Source: Marinicella pacifica
GTDB taxonomy: Bacteria > Pseudomonadota > Gammaproteobacteria > Xanthomonadales > Marinicellaceae
NCBI RefSeq assembly: GCF_014636635.1
Contig: NZ_BMEO01000002.1
Coordinates: forward strand, 124,001 to 188,000
DNA: 64,000 bases
Reading direction: 5' to 3'
How positions within the stretch are numbered: position 1 is the first letter of the stretch; each line of letters opens with the position of its first letter. Position numbers and translations under genes: made by a program. The notes beneath the pieces were generated by a model, which made no database searches, had not been told where the DNA came from, and saw nothing but the letters and a program-made list of their open reading frames with translations. Shown here piece after piece: positions 32,358 to 41,070 of the stretch.

Positions 32358-33239
32358 ATGAGCAAATACTCTTTTATAGTCTCTTTTTGTAATAACCAAA
32401 AGAAAATAAATAAAAACCAAAACTATTTAGCTCAGATAATAATCGACACGAAATCTGAAACTATTACCTCACAAAATCTGCCTTTGAACTTACCGAATGG
32501 AATTCGTGGCAATGGAATAACAGGTATGTGTATACATCAAAATCAAATTGTACTTTTGCTTCAGCGAATGCCTTCAACATTGGTTTTTTTAAATAAGGAT
32601 TTCACTGTTGAACGTGTATTACCCCTTGATGGATTAAAAGGCATACACACTATTTTGTCATGGCGTAATAATATTTATTTATCAGTCACCAACCAAGACA
32701 GAATAGTTAGATTAAAAAATGATGACACACTTGAAGAAGTTTGGACAAACGGTACAATGGCAGATCACATTCACTTAAACAGTCTTTGTATTCATAACCA
32801 GCAACTGTATGCTTCTGCATTTGGGGAAAAAAAAGCAAATCTCTGGTCCAGTGCCGATGAAGGGTATGTTTTTAATATCGAAACAGGCGAACGTGTTCTT
32901 ACCTCGATTTGGCATCCACATTCATCTTTTAGCTACAAAGGTAACATTTACTGTTGTGACTCTTCGAACCAGCGGGTTATTTTCAATCAAGGTGAATTAA
33001 TAAATAATTTACCAGGCTATTCAAGAGGCCTTTACTTGAATGACACTATAACTGTATGCGGTAGTTCATTAGGGCGTGTTGTCTCTCACTCAACCGGCAT
33101 AAAAATAAGTAATAAAAGCGACTCAGGCAGACTGGCAGGGTGGTGTGGTATTTCAGTTTTATTCAATAAAAGTAAAAATATCCGGTCTATTGACTTAAAC
33201 GATAAAGCCACGGAAATTTTTGAAATCATCCCAACTTAA
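32358..33239 (+). CDS. TIGR03032/DUF4915-like beta-propeller protein
   Basis: 293 residues, no signal peptide. Repeating beta blades with NGITGMCIHQNQIVLLLQRM, GIHTILSWRNNIYLS, DHIHLNSLCIHNQQLYASAF, WHPHSSFSYKGNIYCCDSSN and LPGYSRGLYL. The H-LNSL-, HPHS- and PG-SRGL- landmarks are those I associate with TIGR03032 (DUF4915), a family of unknown function often found in glycan clusters. It may be a binding or scaffold protein, or an unrecognised enzyme. It lies between a methyltransferase and a convergent sulfotransferase gene. Confidence 0.65.
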   Translation: MSKYSFIVSFCNNQKKINKNQNYLAQIIIDTKSETITSQNLPLNLPNGIRGNGITGMCIHQNQIVLLLQRMPSTLVFLNKDFTVERVLPLDGLKGIHTILSWRNNIYLSVTNQDRIVRLKNDDTLEEVWTNGTMADHIHLNSLCIHNQQLYASAFGEKKANLWSSADEGYVFNIETGERVLTSIWHPHSSFSYKGNIYCCDSSNQRVIFNQGELINNLPGYSRGLYLNDTITVCGSSLGRVVSHSTGIKISNKSDSGRLAGWCGISVLFNKSKNIRSIDLNDKATEIFEIIPT

Positions 33240-33261
33240 TCTTAACTGACATATCCTGCCT

Positions 33262-34140
33262 TTACAGTTGCATACATTTTGATTTTAACTGTACCCATAG
33301 ATCTCGGCTATGTCTGTTAATGTACTCAATTTCTGAAGGAGTTAATGGGGAAAACTCTATATCTTCTTCAAGTTCCGAAAGGTTAAAATGGCCTGTGCGT
33401 CTTAACTCTTGATTTTTTGATACCAACCTACTTCCATATAAATATTCATCATTAAAGCTCTTACAACGTGGTAATTCTGCAATGGATGTATTTAGATTAA
33501 ATTCTTCAGTTACAATTTTCACAATTTCAGTGGGTTTTTCGCAGATTAACTCATAATCTATTATGCGGTCAATATGAGTTTGACCGTCAATTATATTTTG
33601 ATTAACTGCATTCCATTGTTGAGTACATTGAATTACTTTATTTTTGTTTAAAAGATTTTCCCATAACTTTGGCTTAATTCCCCACCAACCATTTTCAGGG
33701 CCGATGCCCTGGCTATTTCTATCGTCATATTTTTTAAGCAATGAATAAATATTTGCAATAGGGTTTCTGACAATCGCGTAAATTTTTGCTTCTGGAAAGT
33801 GTTTTTTCAACCACTCAGTTCTTACTGAGTTATAAGGATTCTTGCTCATCAATATTGGCGTTTTAACTTTTGCGTTCTTAATTCTATGATGAAGCAATTC
33901 ATTATCTTTTTTATTAAAGTCACCAGAATCAAGAGCGTGACCTTTTAGTCCCTTATGCTTTTGATACAACTGACCACAAGGAGACTCAATCGGTGTAAAA
34001 GGCGGTAAATCCCCCCAAAAACTGGCTCCCTCCGGCAAAAATGGGTTCGTTATAAATGGCTGTTTCATAAGCATTCGATTAAATAACGAAGTGCCGGATT
34101 TTTGCATCCCTATAATAAATAAAAGTTTTGGCTTGATCAT
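33262..34140 (-). CDS. Sulfotransferase-like protein
   Basis: 292 residues. PAPS 5'-phosphosulfate-binding loop GMQKSGTSLFNRML at 11-24, 3'-phosphate site RNPIANIYSLLKKY near 125, and the ALDSGDF/EKPTEIVKI context of the sulfotransferase fold. LPEGASFWGDLPPF may contact the acceptor. It is expected to move sulfate from PAPS to a glycan or lipid hydroxyl. The start overlaps the end of the upstream methyltransferase gene by 4 bases (ATGA), so both are expressed together. Confidence 0.8.
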   Translation of the reverse strand: MIKPKLLFIIGMQKSGTSLFNRMLMKQPFITNPFLPEGASFWGDLPPFTPIESPCGQLYQKHKGLKGHALDSGDFNKKDNELLHHRIKNAKVKTPILMSKNPYNSVRTEWLKKHFPEAKIYAIVRNPIANIYSLLKKYDDRNSQGIGPENGWWGIKPKLWENLLNKNKVIQCTQQWNAVNQNIIDGQTHIDRIIDYELICEKPTEIVKIVTEEFNLNTSIAELPRCKSFNDEYLYGSRLVSKNQELRRTGHFNLSELEEDIEFSPLTPSEIEYINRHSRDLWVQLKSKCMQL

Positions 34141-34754
34141 CGGTTCGTTTTTGCTTTATTTCGTTTTCTTGACTTCAAACAAATGTCGAACCATGCTTTC
34201 ATATCAGATGAATCAGGTGGGTTTTTTTCTTCATGATTCTTTATGGCAATAAGACCAAAATCAATTTTTTTTACTACATTAAATAAATGCCTGCGACACC
34301 AATTACGAAAAAATGAAGGGCAATGTTTGAACCAACCCATGTAATGAAATCGATGAAACACTTTTTCAAATATGATTTGATTTTTTTCCATAGCACTACC
34401 TTTTAATTTACTTGGATCAAAAAAACTAAAAGAATGTTCATTAAAGTGGTGCAAGTGATAAGGATTTACCAAATTATATTCTGTCAAGGTGACGTACGGT
34501 ACACCCAACAAAAACACTCCATTGTGTTTTAATACCCGATATATCTCAGACAGAGCAAATAAATAATTTGGAATGTGTTCAAGTGTGTGATGCGAAAAAA
34601 TTAAATCAACACTGTTATCTTCAAATGGTAAGGGCTCCTCGCTCAAATTAAGAGATATATCTGCTTGGTCAGAAATATCTATATTTGTAAAGCCCTCAAT
34701 ATTAGTTCGGCCAGCACCGATATTCAATTTTATTTTAAAATCATCAATTAACAA
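34137..34754 (-). CDS. Class I SAM-dependent methyltransferase (type 11)
   Basis: 205 residues from a TTG start. Motifs: LNIGAGRTNIEGFTNIDIS (SAM site, G-x-G with acidic Asp), SVDLIFSHHTLEHIP (motif IV/V) and EIYRVLKHNGVFLLGVP. This is the classic Methyltransf_11 pattern (HTLEHIP). PYHLHHFNEHSF is often seen in methyltransferases of glycan clusters. Coupled to the sulfotransferase at 33262, so it may act on the same acceptor. Confidence 0.82.
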   Translation of the reverse strand: MLIDDFKIKLNIGAGRTNIEGFTNIDISDQADISLNLSEEPLPFEDNSVDLIFSHHTLEHIPNYLFALSEIYRVLKHNGVFLLGVPYVTLTEYNLVNPYHLHHFNEHSFSFFDPSKLKGSAMEKNQIIFEKVFHRFHYMGWFKHCPSFFRNWCRRHLFNVVKKIDFGLIAIKNHEEKNPPDSSDMKAWFDICLKSRKRNKAKTNR

Positions 34755-34897
34755 AATTTAATGCAGTTTCAATATATAAAATGATGATTCTATCATAGTA
34801 GTGACATATTAAAATATTTTACAATATGCATTAAACATCTTTGTTTTGGTTACATTTATTATGCGACGATGCGCATTCTACTAATTAAAACAGTATC

Positions 34898-34906
34898 TGC
34901 TATAAT
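34898..34906 (+). promoter_or_regulatory. Extended -10 promoter element upstream of the gene at 34998
   Basis: TGCTATAAT matches TGnTATAAT exactly, in the A+T-rich 243-base gap between divergent genes. No good -35 is seen at 17 bases, as is usual for extended -10 promoters. It would leave a leader of about 85 bases. Confidence 0.45.
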
Positions 34907-34997
34907 TAAAAAAAACTACCATTAATCTCAATAAAAACCTAACCAATTAAGCACTTAACACCGCACCTACAAATTAATTTAAATACTATAGTAGCCT

Positions 34998-35822
34998 ATG
35001 AAAACAATTTATATAGCAACAATTCATTGGCAATCAGATTATTGGATAGATATTCAGAAGCGATATTTTAAAAAATTTATTTCAAAACCATATTCTGTAT
35101 ATTCTTGTCTTAATGGAATAGACATTGAACCCCATAAAGATAAATTTGAATACATTAACACTGATAACATCAAGGACCATGGCACAAAGCTTAATTTATT
35201 GGCAGACATAATAGTTAGAAATGCTAAAGACGATGATCTTCTTTTATTTGTGGACGGAGATGCTTTTCCTATAACCGATGTCAGATTACTTGCTAAAAAA
35301 TATTTAAGTCAATATCCACTGATTGCGGTACAAAGAAAGGAAAACTTAGGTGATATGCAACCTCACCCTTGTTTTTGTCTGACGACTGTGAAATTTTGGA
35401 AAGCCATCAAAGGAGATTGGCAAAAGGGAACTTTCACTTGGAAAAACGATGAAGGTTGGGATGTCAATGATGTCGGTGGAACATTGTTGCAAATGTTGAA
35501 TGAAAAAAACATTGAATGGATGCCACTTATTAGAAGCAATAAATTCAATCTCCACCAAGTTATGTTTGGCATTTATCATGATGCTGTTTATCACCATGGA
35601 ATGGGCTTTAGAAAGCCGGCTTCAAGAATAGATCGTTTGAATTCTCCGGGATTTAACCAACGGAGAAAAATATTTAATATTACAAAATCAATATTACCAT
35701 TAACGCTGAGCAAAAAGCTATTTTCCCCTTACAACAAAATTTTTAAAGAAAACAACAAATTGAACAAAAGGGTATTGAAATGGATAGATTCAGATCAGTA
35801 TTTTTATAAAAATTTTATGTAA
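34998..35822 (+). CDS. Putative glycosyltransferase, DGDAFP family (paralog B)
   Basis: 274 residues. It parallels the product of 30615 block by block: ATIHWQSDYWIDIQ at the start, LFVDGDAFPITDV, MQPHPCFCLTTVKFWKAIKG, DVNDVGGTLLQMLNEKNIEW, IYHDAVYHHGMGFRKPASRI. Conserved Asp, His, Cys (HPCFC) and Gly residues suggest a catalytic family with metal-binding DGD. Length is nearly equal, so both copies look intact. It heads a forward run with two sulfotransferase-like genes (35858, 36673). Not a family I can name. Confidence 0.6.
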   Translation: MKTIYIATIHWQSDYWIDIQKRYFKKFISKPYSVYSCLNGIDIEPHKDKFEYINTDNIKDHGTKLNLLADIIVRNAKDDDLLLFVDGDAFPITDVRLLAKKYLSQYPLIAVQRKENLGDMQPHPCFCLTTVKFWKAIKGDWQKGTFTWKNDEGWDVNDVGGTLLQMLNEKNIEWMPLIRSNKFNLHQVMFGIYHDAVYHHGMGFRKPASRIDRLNSPGFNQRRKIFNITKSILPLTLSKKLFSPYNKIFKENNKLNKRVLKWIDSDQYFYKNFM

Positions 35823-35857
35823 TCACCCTATATCTATAGGAAAGAAATGGAGATGCA

Positions 35858-36676
35858 ATGTCTGAACAATTTGATTTGACTGCCCCTGTCTTGATAACAG
35901 GACGAGGAGGCAGTGGCACTCGTTTGTTGTCTAAATTATTACAACAAAGCCATTTATTCCTTGGCAATCGCTTAAACCGGCAGGGTGATTCATTAGAATG
36001 GGTCAATATCAATCGCCGAATGATGTTTAATGATATAAAGTTATCAAACAATACATATAATGATAAATGGATTGACCAATTCAGAAAGTTAGCGGCCCAA
36101 ATAACCTGTAACACTTCAACCAAAGCTTATAGTAATTGGGGGATAAAACTACCAGAAATGCTTTTTATATTGCCAGAATTTTTTGCCGCATTCCCAAACA
36201 CAAAGTTAATTCATTTGATCAGACATCCTATAGGACTATCTTGTCGGCGAACACACATAACTTCTAGGCTCGATAATCCAGTTGGTAAGTGGGTTCTACC
36301 CCAAGCCTATAAATATTTGGGTCTTAATTTTGAACAATCCAATGCCAGTAATATTATTAACAATGCTATCAGTTGGAAATACCAGCTCGATATAATTACA
36401 GAATTTACAGAAAAACATTTATCATCACATCAATATCATGTTGTTAAATTTGAGGATATGATAAAAACACCACAAAAAGTTTTTGAAGGAATTAATATTT
36501 TTTTGTGTCACTCTTCAAAACTCCAATCTGAAATTGAAATTGACTCAAAAAGGGCACAGAAAACTAAATGTGTTGATACTAAAGACATTAATAAAATTTG
36601 GTCTATTTGTGGAAAAACTGCCAGTAAGTATGGTTACACGAGACAAAACTGGCAATTGAAAAAAAATGACTCATGA
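35858..36676 (+). CDS. Sulfotransferase-like protein
   Basis: 272 residues; ribosome site GGAG precedes the ATG. P-loop-like PAPS site TGRGGSGTRLLSKLLQ near residue 11, LIRHPIGLSCRRTH as 3'-phosphate site near 122, and HVVKFEDMIKTPQKVFEGI near 195. GSGTR in place of KSGTS is a modest variation. NWGIKLPEMLFILPEFF resembles the acceptor-side helices of membrane-associated bacterial sulfotransferases. It overlaps the next sulfotransferase gene by 4 bases. Confidence 0.75.
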   Translation: MSEQFDLTAPVLITGRGGSGTRLLSKLLQQSHLFLGNRLNRQGDSLEWVNINRRMMFNDIKLSNNTYNDKWIDQFRKLAAQITCNTSTKAYSNWGIKLPEMLFILPEFFAAFPNTKLIHLIRHPIGLSCRRTHITSRLDNPVGKWVLPQAYKYLGLNFEQSNASNIINNAISWKYQLDIITEFTEKHLSSHQYHVVKFEDMIKTPQKVFEGINIFLCHSSKLQSEIEIDSKRAQKTKCVDTKDINKIWSICGKTASKYGYTRQNWQLKKNDS

Positions 36677-37491
36677 AAATTATCATCATTGCAGGTTGTC
36701 AAAGAAGCGGTACAACACTAATGGGTCAAATGCTTGGTGCTCATTCTCAAGGTTTTTTGATTGATGAATATGATAGCATCTATCAGTGGGCAAATGCGTG
36801 GTTAAATAATTCTAAAAATCAATTTGATCTATTGAATCAATCAATCAAAAAAGCTTCAAGTAAATATGTAGATAAACGCCATAAAATAAAAGAATTTAAT
36901 GATTTAAGTGATCGGTTTTTAGTACTAAAGGCACCAAATTTAACTTTTTATGCTAATGAAATATCATTACTATATGATGAAATTTCAGTAGTATATCCAA
37001 TTAGGGATGTACGCGCAGTAGTGGCATCAATGCTACAACGAAAACAGCCAACTATGATTACCAATCAAATAAATCATTTTAACAAATCTGAATATGTCCA
37101 TCAAAATTACTCCGCTGATTTAAAAAAACTTATGGATGACAACACAGAAATACATATAAAAGCTACAATCATTTGGAAAATAAAAAGTTTGTTGATAAAA
37201 CAATTTAAGGTAAATAATCTAAACCCACTTCTGGTTAAGTATGAGAACCTTATAAGTGAACCAATCGAAGTGGCTAAAATCATGGCAAGACACTGTCACA
37301 TAAAATATGAGACTAATATGAATCAGCATCATCGTTATATGGATGGCAAGGGTCCAGGAAAGACAAAGCGAGATCGAAAGATTGATGATAACTCATTAAA
37401 AAAATGGAATGCCCAGTTAAATTCTGAACAGTTGAGCGAAATTATGGAGATAGCCCAACAAACCATGTCCAACTTCGATTATGATAATTAA
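36673..37491 (+). CDS. Sulfotransferase-like protein
   Basis: 272 residues. GCQRSGTTLMGQML at 8-21 is a textbook 5'-phosphosulfate loop. VYPIRDVRAVVASMLQRK near 115 is the 3'-phosphate site, and LVKYENLISEPIEVAKIM near 195 the usual third block. It starts in the last 4 bases of the previous sulfotransferase gene (ATGA), forming a tandem pair that differs in sequence outside the motifs, so the pair need not share acceptors. Confidence 0.8.
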   Translation: MKIIIIAGCQRSGTTLMGQMLGAHSQGFLIDEYDSIYQWANAWLNNSKNQFDLLNQSIKKASSKYVDKRHKIKEFNDLSDRFLVLKAPNLTFYANEISLLYDEISVVYPIRDVRAVVASMLQRKQPTMITNQINHFNKSEYVHQNYSADLKKLMDDNTEIHIKATIIWKIKSLLIKQFKVNNLNPLLVKYENLISEPIEVAKIMARHCHIKYETNMNQHHRYMDGKGPGKTKRDRKIDDNSLKKWNAQLNSEQLSEIMEIAQQTMSNFDYDN

Positions 37492-37498
37492 AAAATTA

Positions 37499-38272
37499 TT
37501 AGCTCGGCAATTGCCTTAAAAGGCTGTCTGGGATATCAATTTGATGCGATTTACCTTTTAAATCACTTCTTACATTTTGAGTCCATTGCTCCAATAATTC
37601 ATTATTTGTACTTAAATGAAAAAAGTTAATTAAATTTTGAGAAACCAGAGTTGGATTATTAATAAAATCCTCTTGTTTTACTTCTATAAAAGAGCTTTTA
37701 TCCATTGATTTTTTAATTCGCTTAACTATTGCAAGATTTTCATTATATCTATCGACATGAAACTGTGATGGTGCTTGTTTCATGTAATATGCATAAGCAG
37801 CAACAATATCAATCGGATTTCTTCTCACGAATATGACTTTAAAATTTTGTTTATATATAGATTGCAAATATTCCAATATCCAATAATCGTTTAATAAAAT
37901 TCGCGTGGTACCACCTGCTTTTTTGTCACCGATAACTTCCGGCAATTGAGTTTTTCCCTGAAAACCTTTGCTAATGTTATATTGATACTCTGAGTTATGC
38001 CAACTTTCTTGTTTAGCATTTTTAAGTGATTCTGAATATAATATTGATTCAATCTGCTGTTTTGTACACCTGTGATCCCTAATTAGCTTCGCAATATTTA
38101 CTTCATTAGCTATAGCTATTTCCGGATGAGCATCAAGCGTAGCGCCAATAATACTATGCCCACTATGTGCGTGTCCGACAAACAAAACAAATTTTGAAAT
38201 TTTAGACAGATGATTTGGATCAATACGGTTAGTAATTGATTCAATTTCACTTTTACTGAAGTTAATTGTCAC
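37499..38272 (-). CDS. Sulfotransferase-like protein with variant P-loop
   Basis: 257 residues from a GTG. FVGHAHSGHSIIGATLDAHP at about 32-51 has SGHS where other family members have SGTS/T. VIFVRRNPIDIVAAYAYYMK is the 3'-phosphate site and FIEVKQEDFINNPTLVSQNL the third block. The variant loop resembles that of some bacterial sulfotransferase-fold proteins of unproven activity. Convergent with the gene at 36673 (7-base gap). Confidence 0.7.
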   Translation of the reverse strand: MTINFSKSEIESITNRIDPNHLSKISKFVLFVGHAHSGHSIIGATLDAHPEIAIANEVNIAKLIRDHRCTKQQIESILYSESLKNAKQESWHNSEYQYNISKGFQGKTQLPEVIGDKKAGGTTRILLNDYWILEYLQSIYKQNFKVIFVRRNPIDIVAAYAYYMKQAPSQFHVDRYNENLAIVKRIKKSMDKSSFIEVKQEDFINNPTLVSQNLINFFHLSTNNELLEQWTQNVRSDLKGKSHQIDIPDSLLRQLPS

Positions 38273-38324
38273 TTAAATTAACCCTAGTTTATCCAGATAA
38301 GATTGTTGTTTAATTGTTTTTGAC

Positions 38325-38360
38325 CAAAAAAAACTGGAGCAGAACTCCAGTTTTTTTTTA
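38325..38360. terminator. Bidirectional rho-independent terminator
   Basis: Stem AACTGGAG (38332-38339) / CTCCAGTT (38345-38352) with a 5-base loop and A-runs and T-runs on both sides. It ends the secreted-protein gene on the minus strand; on the plus strand no gene runs into it. Confidence 0.85.
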
Positions 38361-38372
38361 ATTTTAAATTTT

Positions 38373-39131
38373 TTAATTCAAGCCAATAGCAGTTTGTCTT
38401 CGTGACTCATATTCATCTAACTGAAGTTTAACGTTAGTTTTGTTGTTTGCCCAAGCGTTAGTTGGCTCAATGATTCCTAAATTAATTCTATCTATACAAT
38501 AGTTATAGTTTTGTAAATCAGTATACTCTACATCTGGTGAAGCTTCAGTAGTATTGCTGTTAGCCCACATTCTGAAGACACCATCAGAAGCTCCTGGTGC
38601 ACTTGCACGGATCCACTGGTATTCGAATGCTTGTTCACCAGAATTTACAGGTACATCAAACTTTCTTCTATTATCAGCTGCTGTCGCAGGACCTTCATCT
38701 GTAACGAAACTTCTAAAAATATTAGTACCATTGTCGCCTTGAAGTCTTAATTGTAGAACACCAACATTAGCACAAGCTACTGCACCGCCATTGTCATTAA
38801 CATTACATTGAATGTTATGAACCTTATTTCTTTGATTATTAGCTAATACACCAAAATTATCAGCATTTATCATAAACCGACCACGGAAAGAGTTCTCACA
38901 CGAAGGTGATCTGTCTTGGACCCGCGCTCTTTGAGAGTTGTCAGTAGTTGCAGATACTTCTAAACGACATGCTGTACCATCAAGCCCACCAGCGACTACA
39001 TCCATCTGTCCAGCTGCGTCTTCACGGACTTGATCCCATGCATCCAGATTTGTATCATCACATTGTGCGAATGACATTGAAGTGAATGCCATACTTGCAA
39101 CAGCAAAGGATACTTTCAATACTTTTTTCAT
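38373..39131 (-). CDS. Secreted protein of unknown function
   Basis: 252 residues. Signal peptide MKKVLKVSFAVASMAFTSMS with cleavage after SFA. The mature protein is Asn/Asp/Ala-rich with Cys in FAQCDD, GTACRLEV, PSCENSF, IQCNVND, VACANV and NYCIDRINL, giving possible disulfides, and no membrane helix. No known domain recognised. It has a strong ribosome site (GGAGAAG), its own putative promoter and a strong terminator, unlike the linked glycan genes around it, and its base composition is nearer that of the rest of the chromosome. Probably an abundant extracellular or periplasmic protein. Confidence 0.75.
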   Translation of the reverse strand: MKKVLKVSFAVASMAFTSMSFAQCDDTNLDAWDQVREDAAGQMDVVAGGLDGTACRLEVSATTDNSQRARVQDRSPSCENSFRGRFMINADNFGVLANNQRNKVHNIQCNVNDNGGAVACANVGVLQLRLQGDNGTNIFRSFVTDEGPATAADNRRKFDVPVNSGEQAFEYQWIRASAPGASDGVFRMWANSNTTEASPDVEYTDLQNYNYCIDRINLGIIEPTNAWANNKTNVKLQLDEYESRRQTAIGLN

Positions 39132-39168
39132 CTTAACTTCTCCTAGTAAAATAGTTGATTTATATCCT

Positions 39169-39198
39169 ATTAACGTACAGATTAATTTAATCGGTCAA
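39169..39198 (-). promoter_or_regulatory. Putative sigma70 promoter of the secreted-protein gene
   Basis: On the minus strand TTGACC (39193-39198) and GTTAAT (39169-39174) are 18 bases apart, and the ATG is 38 bases downstream. The -35 matches five of six consensus bases and the -10 four of six. Confidence 0.45.
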
Positions 39199-39315
39199 TA
39201 ATAATAAATAAATTTAAATTATCTATTTGTCGTTGTGATATTATCAGATTAACTATTCAACTATAGTCGTATATATATCAGTATTAGCGTTTCAACGTAT
39301 ATTAATTTTTTTAAC

Positions 39316-41070
39316 ATGATACTTTCATATCTTAAGAAAATAAATTTCCTAAGAACACTTAGGCTAGGTTCATATTTGTTTTTACTTATTCTTGTTATTT
39401 GGTTTTTTTATCAATTTCTAAACCCTTTACTTGGCACTACAAAAAAGCCACAATCGTTTACTTTTTTGTCGCTGCTACTTGAATTTATCTGGCTGTTAAG
39501 TATATATCTGATGTTACTGATTTTGCTAGGAAGGCCCAAATCGACTTATTGGATATCTGTTTTAGTATATTTTTTATTCTTAAGCGCTTCTGTTATTAAG
39601 ATTAATTTTTTAAATGCACCATTGATGCCAATAGACTTGTTTCAAATTGATGATTTATTGAGAACTAAAGAGGTGGTATTAGAATATATAGGGTATTTTA
39701 TTGTTTTTTTAATAATTTCGAGCCTATTTATTTATTATAACCTGAAAAATGAACTGGTAAATAATTACTCGCGGGTGGTTGCATTATTATCTGTAATTGC
39801 GATTGTTGTTTTGTTGTTTAGTTTTAGAGAACCCATAAGGCTATTCTTGGATTCACAAGATATGCTCATTAAGAAGAATACTAACTTAATTAATAGGTCA
39901 GCTAGAAATGGATATTTAAATTATTTTTTTCAAGCAACCGTACTACAAAGAAAATCTATTAAGCCCATAGGGTTTGAAATGGCAAAAGTAGATTCAATAA
40001 TTAATAAATATGATTTAAATGAGCCACTAAAAGTATCACAAAATGGCCAAAGTGCAGATAATGTTATTGTTATTCTTGCAGAGTCTTTCATTGATCCTAA
40101 TGAAATTGGATGGCAAACATCTGAAACAATATTAAAAAAATTCAGTCAATTAAGATCTGAACATAATGCAGGCAACGTCATTGTGCCCGTTTATGGTGGT
40201 AAGTCAATTAATTCAGAATTTGAGCTAATGACTGGCTTATCCACACTTTTTACACCCATAGAGTCTTTACCGTATAGAGAAATGGTATCAAATTCCACAC
40301 CCAGTTTAGCCAGTGTGCTTAGTAGCAATGGCTTTATAACAAATGTAGTCCAGCTAGTTCCCATGAGTGGATTTGGATTTGAGAAAATTTATGAGTATTT
40401 GGGTTTTGATAATGTAGTGTCCTTGGTTGGTTCTGACATAAATAAAGATCCAACAGGGAAGTACGCATCGAGTAAAGTTCTGGCAGAAAAAATAATAAAA
40501 TTTACAAAATTACAAAACAAATCTTTCATTTATGCTTTTGCAAATACCAGCCACATGCCATGGAAGATTAGTGACTATCCTGAAAATACAATAAAACTTA
40601 TTAATAACAAAAATATTAGGAAAAAAACCAAGAATAGGATAATTGCGTATTTCAATGCATTAAGGCATGTGGAAGAACTTTTGGTTATATTGGTAGATTA
40701 TTTTACAAATTCCAATCAAAACACCTTAATATTATTTGTGGGTGATCACCATCCTTCTTTAAAATTAGCTGAATATAATAATAATTTTTTGGAGTATGAA
40801 AACTACAAGGTTCCTTATTTAATTTGGCAAAATTACAAATCGATCGATGAAAATACGCATAACACATTGATAAGCATGAACTTTTTAGCTGCAAAAGTGT
40901 TAGAAAAGTCCAATGTTAGCATAAAGGGGTTTTTTAAATTTAATCACATATTAATGAAGCGATTAAAAGTAGTGTCAAGAAATTACGACTTTAAAGATAA
41001 TCTAAACCAAAGCCAATTAGAATTATTTCAAGAGTATGAATATTTTCAACACAGAATTCTTTCTCAATAA
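39316..41070 (+). CDS. LTA-synthase-like membrane phosphotransferase (alkaline phosphatase superfamily)
   Basis: 584 residues. Five N-terminal membrane helices (to about residue 175), then an extracytoplasmic alkaline-phosphatase/sulfatase domain: ILAESFIDPNEIG with metal-ligand Glu256, nucleophile region YGGKSINSEFELMTGLS with Ser297 where LtaS has Thr, FANTSHMPWK, and FVGDHHPSLK with Asp477 and His478. LtaS/OpgB-type enzymes move phosphoglycerol from phosphatidylglycerol, and EptA-type ones move phosphoethanolamine; the closest by eye is LtaS/OpgB. It may add phosphoglycerol to the glycan made by this island. It converges with the sulfotransferase gene at 41064 with a 7-base overlap. Confidence 0.8.
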   Translation: MILSYLKKINFLRTLRLGSYLFLLILVIWFFYQFLNPLLGTTKKPQSFTFLSLLLEFIWLLSIYLMLLILLGRPKSTYWISVLVYFLFLSASVIKINFLNAPLMPIDLFQIDDLLRTKEVVLEYIGYFIVFLIISSLFIYYNLKNELVNNYSRVVALLSVIAIVVLLFSFREPIRLFLDSQDMLIKKNTNLINRSARNGYLNYFFQATVLQRKSIKPIGFEMAKVDSIINKYDLNEPLKVSQNGQSADNVIVILAESFIDPNEIGWQTSETILKKFSQLRSEHNAGNVIVPVYGGKSINSEFELMTGLSTLFTPIESLPYREMVSNSTPSLASVLSSNGFITNVVQLVPMSGFGFEKIYEYLGFDNVVSLVGSDINKDPTGKYASSKVLAEKIIKFTKLQNKSFIYAFANTSHMPWKISDYPENTIKLINNKNIRKKTKNRIIAYFNALRHVEELLVILVDYFTNSNQNTLILFVGDHHPSLKLAEYNNNFLEYENYKVPYLIWQNYKSIDENTHNTLISMNFLAAKVLEKSNVSIKGFFKFNHILMKRLKVVSRNYDFKDNLNQSQLELFQEYEYFQHRILSQ

